The position numbers and the translations under genes were made by a program. Under the pieces are notes generated by a model. The model ran no database searches, had not been told where the DNA came from, and was given only the letters and a program-made list of their open reading frames with translations. 64,000 nt of DNA from Anoplopoma fimbria. Lineage: Eukaryota; Chordata; Actinopteri; Perciformes; Anoplopomatidae. Every line of letters starts with the position of its first letter. The stretch's first letter is position 1. The stretch is from positions 7,962,403 through 8,026,402 of the forward strand of contig NC_072450.1 of assembly GCF_027596085.1 (NCBI RefSeq), written 5' to 3'. Positions 15,376-27,515 of the stretch are shown here, piece by piece.

Positions 15376-15469
<94 letters not shown>
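15376..15469. repeat. (CA)n microsatellite, about 47 units, next to the itga11 exon 1 donor
   Basis: About 94 bp of perfect repeat. On the itga11 strand it reads (TG)n and starts 28 bp inside intron 1. Such a UG tract in pre-mRNA is a possible TDP-43-type binding site; that is inference. Confidence 0.97.
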
Positions 15470-15471
<2 letters not shown>

Positions 15472-15497
15472 AGCAGACATAAACAGACTTCACTCAC

Positions 15498-15546
15498 CTA
15501 TATTCTGGCTGCAGATCCAGAGCAGGAGGAAGCAGTAGTACTCCAT
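15498..15546 (-). CDS. itga11: Integrin alpha-11 exon 1 (signal peptide)
   Basis: This 49-bp coding exon encodes MEYYCFLLLWICSQNI plus the first base of a Gly codon. It has the hydrophobic core expected of a signal peptide for a type I membrane protein. The donor ATAG|GTGAGTG at 15498/15497 is strong. The one-base overhang G joins GC at the start of exon 2 to give Gly followed by LHDC and the mature N-terminus. Matching phase, strand, signal-peptide character and position upstream of a clear integrin exon are the evidence; the peptide itself is too short to identify alone. I chose the ATG at 15546 as the only in-frame Met next to the hydrophobic core. Its context (minus strand, acatATGG) has A at -3 and G at +4, which is favourable. 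Confidence 0.82.
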
Positions 15547-15760
15547 ATGTTTGCCGGTGCAAGAGTGCATGTGTGCATGAGTGTTTGTGTGTGTGTGTGT
15601 ATGTGTGTGTGTGTGTGTGTGAGTGATGATTGCTGTGAGTGTGTATGTGGTGGGCCGAGGCAAAGAGACCCTGTGGCGGGCACAGTTAAAGATCCCACTG
15701 TGATTGACTCTGAGTCAAGTTAAAGCGCTGCCTATATCTGGGGGAAGTAGGAGGGGACTG
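15547..15760 (-). promoter_or_regulatory. itga11: itga11 5' untranslated region and proximal promoter (inferred)
   Basis: This is the sequence just upstream of the inferred itga11 start codon. It contains an interrupted TG/CA tract at 15580-15622 that probably lies in the 5' UTR. It also contains a near-palindrome, ttgactctgagtcaa, at 15704-15718 with a consensus AP-1 heptamer TGAGTCA at 15711-15717. A weak TATA-like word, GATATAGG on the minus strand, lies at about 15731-15738, and a (GAA)-rich run follows at 15764-15786. The transcription start is unknown. The sites are seen in the sequence; their function is inferred. Confidence 0.45.
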
Positions 15761-15934
15761 TAGAAGGAGAAGAAGAAGAAGAAGGAGGTCCACTGTGACA
15801 CTGCAGGCATGAGTACCGAGTCTCTCACACACTCATTCAACTCAGTTTGACTGGGTCAATACTCTCAAATGGCTCATTTTAGCCAAAGGTTTTTTTGTGG
15901 TGGAATCTTATGTTGTGGAGTATAACTACATACA

Positions 15935-16390
15935 CGTATTCAAGTAATGTGCTACAATTTAAACCTACTTGTACTTCACTTGAGTATATCCATTTCATTG
16001 TACTTTCTACTTCAACTCCACTACATTTCAAAGGGAAATATACTCCACAAGATTGATCTGATACTTAGATGTAGTTACCTTTTACATTAAAGAACATATA
16101 TAATGCTGCTATATGAAATGGGGCCATATTATTAATCTACCCAGTACACAGAGTATCTAAAATTAGCTCTTCATTGAAAAAATACACAACTAAAATGCTC
16201 TTACATATATATTCATTAATGATAAAAACAGAATTATATGTTATTCTATAATAAATATAATAATATAACCATTTAGCATGATAAGCACTTTTAACACTTA
16301 AGTACATTTTGCTCCTTCTGTTCTTTTACTTATGTCGCAATTTGAATTCAGGAATATATGATAAAACCATGCTATTTCTACTTTAACTTT
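15935..16390 (+). repeat. Teleost dispersed repeat (family Y, copy 2, longest)
   Basis: Marker phrases: tacttgtacttcacttgagt, ttctacttcaactccactac, atttcaaagggaaatatact, then aaattagctcttc and taagtacattttgctcc. This is a familiar non-coding fish repeat built of short tactttta-type words. Copies 1 and 3 lie at 2822-3190 and 61306-61440. No open frame or terminal structure is visible to me, so the class is undetermined. Confidence 0.65.
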
Positions 16391-17694
16391 AGTAAAACAT
16401 CTAGCTCTACTGGATACTTATGATGACAGTTATGTTGAAGGAATGGTGTTCCAGCTGTTTGGGTGTTAAAAATGAATGAGAAGTACCAGTTTTTACACTC
16501 ACATATTCTTAAAACACATGTTGTACATGGGGAATAAATCTTATACAAATCTTCTGATATTTTTTTATTTTTACAGCTTGGAAGACAGCAGTGATTCTCT
16601 TCATAGAAAATTAATTTAAACAATGGGCAAAAAAAACTGTCAGACTCCAGCTATGCAGCAGACATGCGATCATCATGGAACGACCACAAACTAACCAGTG
16701 TACCAACAGTGGAACACATTGTGGGGTTTGTATGTTACCTCATACGCTTGCAGCTGAACCATCCAGTCCTAAGTACAAAATGTATAATGACCCCACTTAT
16801 GTAAAAAGACATAGTTTGTGTACATTAGCTCCCCTGAAATCAATTTGTGGTCATCTGGTAGATCTCCAATTCACTACTTACCCTGGCCTCACTTTCAATT
16901 TGGTTAGGAAAATTACTTTTTCATTGGCAATGACTAAGACTTTGTTTTAAAGAAATACATTAACACCTGCATAATATACCACCTATACAGCCATGCACAA
17001 AATGTTTGAATTGTACAAAGCAATTAATCGTTATACTAATTTAACTCATGAAATCATTGTGCTTGTATTGTATTAATATGAATACTACAAGAATAGTGCG
17101 TTTATTACTTCTATTGGTCATATTGTCTATAGCATTGCGTTCTTTTCCTAGCACACAACTTTAATGATATTAACTTACACCTCCCCCGTTAGCCTCATTG
17201 TCAGCTGCAGACAGCCTGTGTTCTCAACAGAAAACCTTTCAAAACCTACTTTATTCAATGGCAGACAAAATAAGCGATTAACTGGTGAATATAGTGGAGC
17301 AATTAGCAGCTAAAGAGTCCAATATGTCCCTCAAAGGAAGGTGGAGACCATAACAGAGCTAAAAGGAGAGGGAAGTTGTGCTTAAATTCTTCTCGTGGAC
17401 ATACATTTGATTCCAAATGAACACTAATGTTTCTCTGGAACTGCTGGATGTGGAAATAAGCAACTGTTTGCTAGCGTTTTTCTGTCATATCAAGTTGGAA
17501 AACGATTATATTTTAAATGTTGTGTTCACAGCTTGTTCTGTTACCACCAAGAGGCTAAAATCAATAATTTAGGTTTAAAGTGCTACATGAATAAAATACA
17601 ACAAAAAAATATTTTTGTTTGGTGGCACAATTTTATGTAGAAAATATGGAAAATGCGGTGTTTGTATGAAATTGGTTATATTTTAACCATAGAA

Positions 17695-17970
17695 ATACAT
17701 GGACGTAGCCTCCGTAAGATCACCCATAGGTTTCTGAAGAGCCGTTGTGAAGCTCAAAACTAGCTACCTGGTAGGGCACCCACCTGTAACTCAAAGCGGG
17801 CACACTAAATTTAGACCTATATAAAATTGAAATGGGGAGTTATATAAAAATTAAAATCCCCATAAAGTTGTCATGAAAAGGAAAATTATCTATAGAGACC
17901 AAAACTGTTATTTGTACCAGGCTGTAAAGATGTGTATTTCTGCTTTAAAGTTGGGCCTTTAAACATGTAG
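17695..17970 (+). repeat. Degraded teleost dispersed repeat
   Basis: Phrases tggacgtagcctccgtaag, cacccataggtttctgaag, agctacctggtagggcaccc, gttgtcatgaaaaggaaaa, accaggctgtaaagatgt and tctgctttaaagttgggcc occur in the order I recall for a common fish repeat that often lies near genes. It is non-coding. Family name unknown. Confidence 0.6.
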
Positions 17971-19177
17971 GAACATCGCAATACTACACGTTGATGTGAT
18001 AACATACTGAAGGAGCCAAGAGGTGAGGCTTTCAGGGAGGGCTGAATGAAGAGTTTAGGGAGTAGAAATAATCACTTTAGCTTTCAGAAATAGCTGAACT
18101 ATGCATCTTTCCACAAGTACCACACATACAGTATCATGAGCAAACAAACCGTCAAACTCCCCATGTGAGACCGTGAAGAGCCTGTGAAACTCATCATGGA
18201 GATAAATCCATATCACACGTCCAGATCTGATATCGAACCTGTGAGTAGCTGTCCATCTGGAAATCTTTCCAAACTGTTAAATATACATCTTTGGCTCAAA
18301 CAGACACTTCCTCTTGGTTTGCATGACAGCCCTCTTTTTTTTTTTTAAACACAGAGCGACCACAGTTCACACAAATCAAGCCAGTGTTTGTGCTTACACG
18401 ACTTTAGATAACCAAGCCTTCAGAAACATAAAAATAATCAAGACTTGCTTTCATTAAGGATGCTTAAAAGCTCATTGGGTATTTTTTCCCCTCCTTCAGC
18501 GCTTCTACTGAGTAGACTGCTGACCCCCTTTCACTTTCAAGTCAGGAAATGAAGCCTTTTGCTACTGCTGGTGCCTGAAATGTCCACATAGCACTTGGGA
18601 TGTAAATATCACAGGGCAGGGTTCTTGAAATGAGTAACTGCTTTCAGTATGTGAAAGTAAGTGATTCTCCATGGTTGAAAACATCACAAGTTATGGCTTT
18701 CCCTCTGTCTTAAACTATAAAAGCATCAAAATGACACTTAGGCTTCCTGCTGGCATTATATTGTTTCAAAGTAAAAGCAAGTCAGTAGGTTTTAAAACAT
18801 AACACACATACAGTGATTTTCTTCAGGCAGACTAACAAGACAATGCAACAAAAACATTTTTTAAAAAGGCAGCATTCCTGTCCATCATATTGGAATGAAA
18901 CATTCCCAGATTTGAGGGTAAATTAAGAAGTTACAGGGGTTTGGAAGTCATTATAAACTTCACCATAAACATGAAACGTCTCATAACAAGGATTGCCTCT
19001 TCCAGTAATGTGGGTACAAAGTCATAGCTCAAGAATCCCCCCACTGTCAGCTTGTAAGACAAATGGTATATCGGAGAGGAACCTACAATTAAGATCTGGC
19101 GCTCTGAATGGAGACAGTGTGCCAGTGCACTTAAGGGGTTGGGCTCTATTTGTCAGTGTTTCAGCATTTGAAGGGGG

Positions 19178-19229
19178 CAATTCTCCCCAATGCTTTGCCA
19201 CTAACCTAAATTGCCATGTAGATATTTAG
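19178..19229 (+). repeat. 52-bp segment, partner of 19937-19988
   Basis: Starts caattctccccaatgctttg and ends gtagatatttag. It aligns without gaps to 19937-19988 with 41 of 52 positions identical by my count. Similarity stops abruptly on both sides. Confidence 0.65.
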
Positions 19230-19936
19230 AAGTGTGAAAAATCGGGTTTTGAAATCCTATTATTTTTCCCTTCTCCAGCTCATAGAAGCCGTACACTGTG
19301 AAGTGCAGCATGAAATCAATACTGAACAGGAGCTGCACTTACCTCACCTTTCAGGGCCCTCTCCAACACCATTCCACAACTGCAAGCAATTACCTCAATC
19401 ACCCGAGGATTATCTGTTTGTGTGCGAGGTATGGACTGTCTCCGCAGGCAAGGCCGGGAGCTTTAGCCAGACACATGACAAGTCCTCTGGGATTAGACGT
19501 AAAGAAGCAAATGGCCTACCCTCATCTGAGTTCAGGAGTCATGTTGAGACCCTTTCACCAGTCATAATGTTGTCACGTTTGAGACCTCCAAGCCTGGTCT
19601 CTGGGGCTTTTATTCAACGGCTTCTGCATTGCTTCTTTCTGAGGCAACATTACTTAAGCATTAGTTCAACTGCCAAGATGGCTGATGCAGGCTTTTGGAT
19701 GGCCATGCCGATTGTATAAATCAAGTCAATTTTAAAAGCTATATTTAAATCTTTTTTTCCATAAACTTTTTCCACTTTGATCCAGTGTTTCTGCAATTGT
19801 ATTCATGACTCTGCATTTTGTCAGGACTAAAAATTCTTCACTGAAACAGAAGCTCTTTATATTTTTTCTCTGTTTTTTTTTTTTAAAGATGCATTAATTG
19901 ATTTGTGGCCACTGGAGGGCAGAAAGAACAAATAAA

Positions 19937-19988
19937 CAATTCTATCCAATGCTTTACTGCTAACTAAAATTGTTTTGCAGATATTTAG
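19937..19988 (+). repeat. 52-bp segment, partner of 19178-19229
   Basis: Starts caattctatccaatgcttta and ends gcagatatttag. It is in direct orientation 759 bp downstream of its partner. It may be two fragments of one dispersed family or an old local duplication. Confidence 0.65.
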
Positions 19989-21017
19989 CTCACTGTCGGT
20001 AAGGGGGGACTTGGGTCTGAAAAAAATATGTCAACAATTCCAACAACACAAGTGTAACAACATTGTACAACAAAACAGGAAAACACCTCCAGTTTTATAC
20101 ATAGAATATGAATAACGTTTTTTTTCTTTCTCTGAACAGACAAAAATACAAATAGTGATGAGCTAAAGGCAGTACCCTGACCCTTAACCTGCTCATAAAC
20201 AATGCTATACAGTAAACCATTGATTTCAAAGCCAAGCATACACAAAGGCTTTTCAGTTCTGTTTTGAACTGAGAAAACCATGAATCTCTCTTTACTGCTA
20301 TGCTCTCAGATCTGTCTCTGAGGATGGACTTCCCCAAAAGTAAATGGGATCTAAAGCACCAAAACAATGCAAGGGAGTGTTCACCCTTTGATTTAAAAAG
20401 ATAAACCAACTGGGATGACGGATTCAGAATCTCAGAAATGGGTGTGAAGCCTCCATCATCTACTGACACTGGGAGATCAACATGCCCATAGTCCCATATA
20501 CTGTCAGCTCTCTTTTTTGGAAGTCGTTCTTTAAACATTCAACTGTACATACTAGAGCTTATTGCCCGTGGAGATGTTACTTTCCACAAATCACAGCCAA
20601 GTAAGGCAGGGGAAGGATGAAACAATGAAATGTTTTTAAAGCAATAGAGCACACACTCAGAGTCCTCCAGGGAGCTTTTAGAAACATGCTGCTGTTCCAG
20701 CATCTCGTTTTTGGCCCAGTATCATCGGCTGTGAGGACGGCAGGGAGAGATTACGGCAGAGTTCCAGTAGTAGCCCTGCTGAAAGCATTAACCTGGAGAA
20801 AGTGTTGGGAGGTCATCTGCAAGAAGCTCTCTGTCAAGCATTATGTGCTGAAGAACACATGAACCAAACAGGGTTCCATCTATTATCCAAAATGGAAATT
20901 ATTTGACAGATTAAACACAGGTTTACATTTCTGGATTCTGATGTTTTTTTTCACCAATGTCAATATGAAAATAGACCAACTGGACAAACGCTTAGAGATG
21001 GAAGAGTCAGTTAGATC

Positions 21018-21285
21018 TGTTGTTTATCTGAGGGGGGATCGGTAGGTGGTCGCAACGCTTTCTCTATGACGCTTCAACGACGACATTGTAACAGCCGTGT
21101 TAGCTGACCAGTGCGGCACGATCGCTCGCACTAAAAGGCGCGGAAGGCTGGTCCAGCTATGTCAACAAAGCACAGAAAAGATTGGATTACAACACACATA
21201 GAGGGAGATAATCTGCTCAGGTGGACATTTTTTTCCTCAATATTGTTACATAGTTTACTGCTGTAATAATGCTCTGAATGTCGTT
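21018..21285 (+). repeat. Dispersed repeat, family X (copy A, CpG-rich)
   Basis: Opens gttgtttatctgagggggga and closes with a stretch like actgctgtaataatgctctg. The same opening and closing words occur in copy C at 56385-56580. The middle is unusually CpG-rich for this window (cgacgacatt, gcggcacgatcgctcgc). No open frame. The class is unknown. Confidence 0.5.
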
Positions 21286-22896
21286 TAAATAATCTTTACA
21301 TTTAAGGTAGATAAATCATCAGCACTAAAATATAATTGCAGTGTTGAGGCTAAGAATAATAATTATGCCAAATGAGACCTTTCAAAGTGTTACTGTAAAT
21401 GATTAACCCATTAATGAGTAAGCAGTACTTTAATGCAGAGCAACTTTTAACAACCTATACACAATTATTTGTTAAATTTGTTACAGTAAAAACTTTTTAT
21501 GTTAACCAGTTGCTATAGTTTTTAGATAAATGTTGTAAAGGACCAACACACATTTCAGATTCAATGTATTTGAGTGAATCTACCTTGTTCATTTCCATTG
21601 ATTCAAATGTTTTTGGTTAACAACAGCTAAACAAACTGTCTTAAAAAAATGTAAAAAGCATACAGTGTCACATTGTATCCCTGACTATTATGGTTAAAGA
21701 TTTAAACCCCCGGCTCTTTTGTTTTTTCCCAAATGTATGAAATCATCTTTCAGGAATGAGAGGAGATGGTCTACCAATGTTGAGGCAATGCAAATCAAAG
21801 CAATGCGAGCGGATTTGGATGAGGACAACTTGAGTGACAGAATGCCGGCCAAGAGGAATTCAGTGGTTTTTCCCGCTGCCATGCAGAAATCCTTTTACTT
21901 TACAGAATGCTGGCAGTGCTTTTTAAATTATTTTTTCGGGTTACAGTGCATCTTGAAAACTTTCTTGCTGGTACTGTATGTTGTGAGTATGAATGTGGCT
22001 TTTTGGTTTACTCTGTTGTAGGAAAGTGATGCGTATAGTCACTGGGCGTACACCCATAAGCAAAGTTAGACTTTGATGAGTAAATAAACATAACATGTCT
22101 GTTAGTTAAACTGTAACCATCTTTTTTTTGCTTGTTCTGTATTTGTTCTGTGGATGTGGATCCTCAAGATGGCCTTTGGAATAAACAGTCTATCATACAT
22201 GTAAACTCAACCAGAGATCTACTGTATGGTTTAAAGTTTCAAAGACTGTCCAACGGAAATTCACTGCGAAAGTCACTGTGGTATCTCTGGGAACTGCAAA
22301 TGAGAAATGCAGAGTTTTATGCTGAGCTTCTGTTCATTTTTGAGGGTGAATAAGCAGCGCTTGCTAATAAATAGAGAACCAACTCCCATCATTCCTTTTC
22401 TTTGCCTAATTATTCCTTTCGTGGTCATGAAGAGCTGAAGTCTGTCCTAAGATGCATTAGAGGAAAAAGCAGAGAGTTACCGCAAACATGTCAAACAGGC
22501 CTGGCACAGATAGGCAGGCACAATTCATGGCTTTGGGGAATGTCTCCAAGTATTCTGAACTACGTAAAATATTATCTCTTGTACCAACCTTGTATTTTGA
22601 ACATTTTAGAGAATTTGCAGGGTTTCCACAGTAATTTCCCTTCAGCAGATAATTGTTTGAGGCTGCATTTAGCGTCCATTAGAGAACCAGCATCTTAAGG
22701 CATTTTTAAATGTAATTTTTTTCAGATGTCAGTCAGCAACTGACTCTCAAATAGAATCAACATGTATCTTTATTATAATTATTGAACACTGGCTTGAAAA
22801 ACACGATTTGATAAATGCTGTAAAAGCCTAAAAGCCTAATCATTATCAATATTCTTAAAATAAACCTTAAATCAAATTGTCCTGTGAAATGTAAAA

Positions 22897-23103
22897 AGAC
22901 TGTAGGCTTTTAAAAGCGCTTTGCAATTTTCCTCTTATTCACTCACACACCAAGTAACCATTCAAGGCACTGGCCTGACCATCAGATGATTTGGGGTTCA
23001 ACGCCGAAGTGAATTTCAGAATCTGGGCAGGAAGAAGCAAGGATCAAGCTTCCAACCCTGTTATTAGAGGAGAACCCGCTCTACCTGCTGAGCCATAGCC
23101 GCT
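22897..23103 (-). mobile_element. tRNA-derived SINE
   Basis: On the minus strand the element starts GCGGCTATGGCTCAGCAGG. It contains a box A-like TGGCTCAGCAGG, a decayed box B (TTGGAAGCTTGATCC), then TGAACCCCAAATCATCTGAT and CTGATGGTCAGGCCAG, and ends near AAAGCGCTTTTAAAAG. This layout of tRNA-like head, unrelated body and short tail matches a SINE common in teleosts. It differs from the SINE at 33464-33745. It is old, and no target duplication could be assigned. Confidence 0.75.
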
Positions 23104-26100
23104 TCATATGAAAGGGACGCTCAACTTGACGAAAGCATGAATAATTAACGCTAAAACCTGCAGCTCTAACTCACATTTTAGTCTTTTTTAACTATATTTT
23201 TATAATAAGACAATACGATTTTTTATTTGTGTTAGTAATTGGAGGTTTGTCAGGTGGAAGAAAACTCAAAGTAAATGTGAATGTTCTGTCTGTTTCAATA
23301 TAAAAGTAGGTAAATGTTTGACAAAACTTAATCCATTACAACTTTATAAGCTGGTGTTGAGAGAAATAAATGAAAGCATCCTTAACACCTCTAATCAGTA
23401 TTTTGTCCAACATATTAGCTATAATAGCTTATACGGTTTTGTCAGCTTGGTGAACCTTTAACTTTCCTGCCGTCATTGTTCACTCAACTTCACAGTTCTT
23501 GTCAGGAACTTATTGTAATAAATATGGACTTGTTGAATAGAACTTTCTTTTTCTTCTTGATTTGACATTGAAAATCCTGTGGTGTCCAAAACACAAATGT
23601 CACCACAGTACTTCTGCTGTTGACACTTGATACTTCTACCAAAAGAGAAACTTTGGTAGAAGTATCTACAGCACTGTGTTATTAGCCTTTTTATATTTTA
23701 TCGTGGGCTGTAAATTCATCAGTCTCAGAGGACCTTTACTCAGCGTTTCTGAGACTTGGCTTGCTACTGTTCTTCAGTCTTCTGCTGCTGCTGGATCCAC
23801 CGTGGAGGTCCAAATCAATTTGGGAGATTGAAAGGGAAACAATCATCACAGGAACCATGAATCTAGCAGTGGCTCACAGAAAAGCATTTTAGCCAACTTG
23901 CCTCCTTAGCACACTATTCAGCTCTGTTTTATTTACTACCACGCATCCATTGCATGATTTCCCCAAAGAATAAAACAATTACTCACAAGTCTCATTACTA
24001 GTTTAATGCCTATGAAGCATCTCAACATACTATATAAATTAATGTATTAAATAGCCACATACAGAGAATGAGAGAAGTTAATGTTTCTGTCTGAGCTCAA
24101 GTGAGTCATTCTAACTTTTCCAGATCTCTGGCAGAGCGTTGTGCAGATCGAGTCGTGCCAGTAGCAATAGTGGGAAATAAACTAATGTGGAAACTGAAGC
24201 CGCACGCCACAAGATGGACGACGATGGAACGCCGCAAAGCTGCTCACACATCCAGATTCGGGGCAAAGCCATGTCTCTCGACACCCAGCTTAGAGACAAA
24301 GCCTTGCTGCCCATCTAAAATAGCTTCCATGGATGTAGTGATGAGCTATATGTCAGTAGAGATTATTTTCCCCCCGAAGTCTGCTTCCTCATAATTGATA
24401 CGATATAGTGCTGAGTGTTAGACAGTAATATAATATACAATCAGCTCTTACACAAACCGCATTCTTCAAGTTGTGTTGCTTTCCAGGACAAAGAAAATGT
24501 CAAAAATGAATCAGGTCACTCAACACATTATATCCAGTAAAGCAACGCACAACTCATAAGTCCTCATACGGAGACTTAGGTCATAATGTCCTGTGGTCTA
24601 AAATAAACGTCTGCCTCCGTCATGTCTTCATCAAGGGAGAACACACACTCCTGTTTCATTGCGTTTGCATTTACATTCATTTCTGAGACAGACGGAAAAA
24701 TTGCACTAGGTTTTTTTGTTTTTTTTCTCCTTTTGGATCTCAAAGGAAAACCAAACCGTCTACAATTTTCTGCTTGCAATTATTAGGTTTCATGAAGCTT
24801 ATACCCAATTGTCTGTTGCAGGTCAACCACTCAAACACCAACTTAAGTCCCTCTCACAGAGTTTCTAACTGAAATCCTTATGACAACACATCAACGCTTC
24901 ACGCAACACATCTTGTGGTGTGGTGTTTCCAAAGGGAAAGTCTACGTGTGATGGTATTTTATGTTGTTTTACACCCAGGCCGCTACTGTTCCACCGAGAG
25001 TTTAAACCATCTGTTTATTATCGTACCCCGCTTGGCAGTTCATTTGCTCAGTAGAAGACGGATTCAGTTTCTATAACTATGTTTGTATTTTCCAAAGAAC
25101 TATTTAATTTGGCAGGAGGAAGGTGTCTACCCTAAATGGGGTCTAATCCAGTTATAGTTTGTGCTGCACATTGTGTTCAAAAGCATCTGCCAAGAATAGA
25201 GTGAAGGCCTCTCAGAGAGCAGACAACCTGCATTCATTGCTTAGGTTAAGATTTAGAAGATGTATAGATCTGATGACCTCAGCTTAAATTAAAGCAATAT
25301 CCTGTATCATAACCTGTAACAAATTACTAGACAAAAATGGGACAATGATCTTATTAAAAATATTACAGTTCATAGCAGTGTATCTTCTGAGCAAAAGTGT
25401 ATTTCCAAGATAGCAGCTATCATTAAATTATGGTTCAGCAACAACAATTTTGAAGGGACAGGAGTGAACGTCGGGAAAAAACATTTTGGACAAACCATGC
25501 CACCGTCAGGGACATTTGAAAGGGCTAAGATTACACTATATGATTGGACCTAAAGTCACGGGCCATTAACATTTAGTGGGCTCCTGTACACAGCTCATAC
25601 AGACTCTCACACACACATACCCTAGCATTGCCAATTATTGCAAACATACTACATTAAAGCTGTAAACAACATCACGTACGATCCACAACAGTCTGAAAAG
25701 CCATGGGAAAAAAATGCACAGCTACTTTACCAAAAAACCACTAAGATATATAGCAGGTCAGTGCCCCATTTTTTACTCTGCCAAACAGCTGGTGTCCCGG
25801 AATGAGATGTTTAGCTGGAAATACCAACTCAGACTTTTTAAAAACTTTTTCAACAACCCCCACTGCTCTGTGATTTACAGTGAGAGGATGGCATGGCTCC
25901 AGGAGCAGGGTCCAGAGCTGCACAGGGTCCCTGCATGCTGAGCGTCTTTCCTCTGCCAGGCTCAGGTAAATATGCTCCCTGTGGATGGCAGCTGGAACCC
26001 CCCCCCCTCCCCTGTTCAATTACACTGTTTTATGAGCGCAGAGTTCATTTTGCACCTGAAGACTTCTCGTTAGAAACTTTCCAAAAGAGTTCCGTCTGCT

Positions 26101-27510
26101 TTTATATCACTGTTCACGTGACTTTAGATGTCTTGAGAACATCACTTTTCTCATTATTTGAGATTATCATCCTCTGTGTTTGTCTGCTTTAAGAGACTTT
26201 ATACCAGAATTACTGCAGACAATTAAAAAAAAAAATGTATATCTTAAACCCAGAAAGAAAAGATGGCCTCTCAGAGCTTCAAATATTTGTCCCTAACACC
26301 AGCTGTTTCCACAGAGGTGAGCCATTAGCTGTGCCTTGATAGAGCATAATAGAGCGACTTCCACACACCCTCATTAGGCAAAGCAGATTGCAGAGTGACT
26401 GTTTCTTTTTTCATCAAACTCGTAAACCTGGTCAACAACAGACTCTCCGAACCGCTGTGCATTCATTTCTCGATTGTCAATCTTAAGCATGTGCAGCCGC
26501 TTTAAACTATTTGAAATGTTTGTTTAAGTCATCCACTTACAGAATTTCATATTTTGAAAAATATTCTCAGGAGAATATTAAATCAGAATGAATACATACC
26601 AAGATGCATGTAGTACAAAATTTAGTATTCAAGGAGTACATCGCCTGGAGTACATCTTTGAGTTTTTTTTAATATGACCCGCTATGAAATTGCATCTTAA
26701 TTGCCATATGTCATAATAAATCTAAGCAAATGCGGGGATTGAGCAACACTGTCACTTGTTCCATGTGGCAGAAATATGCCATTGGTTTCAGGCGGCTGGC
26801 ACCAATCAGACCTTGCAAGTTTGATTACCAGCTCAATCAAAAACAATCAGGAGGGAAGTTGGAATCCAATCAGTCCCGTGCAGTTAGGATTTAAGCTGTT
26901 TGTCAGATCTAAAGAACGTAACAACAGACCAGAAAACAGAAAGAGTCAAAGAGCAGATTGGATATTGCAAAATTTTAATAAATCCCTCAGTTTTTTTAAA
27001 TATCAGAGAGAGATATCTGATTCCATAACCACCCAGAAGTAGTTTTTATTATGTCAGAAAGGAACAGACAATTCATTCGCTATAGCCATTCGGAGCTTTC
27101 AAGCAACTGACCTGACTTTTTGACCCTCAAATGTAGACTAATACAAATCAAGATTTTTTTTTTTTCTTCACTTTTGGCATCACACTGGAAGAAATGCAAA
27201 CTTATACTGAGAGGTTCAAGAGCATTCCACTGCTTTTATGATAAGCCGTGGCCTGTTAGTGGTAATCCTGGGAGTGAAAACTTCAGGCTGGCCAACAAGC
27301 TGTGAAAGCAATGACGGGAGCTGCACTAATTGAAGAAAGAGCGTTGCACTTAGTGCCGGACTAGAAGCTAGCCACGCTGTCCTTGATCATTTTGTGATAG
27401 GAAGACCACACAAACACATCCACACACACGTGCTAAGCTATCATCTCAGAAGAAAAAAGAAAAAGAAAAGTGTGTGTGTTTGTACTGATGGAGAACAGCA
27501 AGAGTGGGTG

Positions 27511-27515
27511 TAAAT
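27511..27515 (+). repeat. Target-site duplication TAAAT, left copy
   Basis: TAAAT directly precedes the first base of the LTR at 27516 and is repeated directly after the other LTR at 31376-31380. A 5-bp duplication is typical of Ty3/gypsy integration. Confidence 0.9.

Larger units (their letters stand above)
7111..15497 (-). other. itga11: itga11 intron 1 (8.4 kb)
   Basis: The intron runs from GTGAGTG at 15497 to the acceptor at 7111 (minus strand) and has phase 1. It is AT-rich and non-coding. It holds a long repeat (UG in the transcript) starting 28 bp inside the donor, at 15376-15469, and a diverged dispersed repeat at 13305-13455. A somewhat GC-richer block at about 9780-10280 has overlapping short open frames on both strands that I do not recognise. 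I see nothing else definable. Confidence 0.8.
15761..27510. other. Intergenic DNA between itga11 and the retrotransposon
   Basis: No supported gene in 11.7 kb. The stretch contains degraded repeats at 15935-16390, 17695-17970 and 21018-21285, a SINE at 22897-23103, and a pair of related 52-bp segments at 19178 and 19937. The longest open frames, 19234-19719 (plus) and 20095-20538 (minus), have no recognisable domain, splice context or composition bias and are treated as chance. Conserved regulatory elements may be present but cannot be judged from one sequence. Confidence 0.6.

Noticed and set aside
19234..19719. 161-codon open frame on the plus strand in the intergenic region
   Set aside because: The peptide has no motif I know and no clear splice or leader context. 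The overlapping second frame (19298-19567) is equally open, which suggests low stop density and not coding selection.
20095..20538. 147-codon open frame on the minus strand
   Set aside because: No domain or homologue recognised; composition is like the surrounding DNA.
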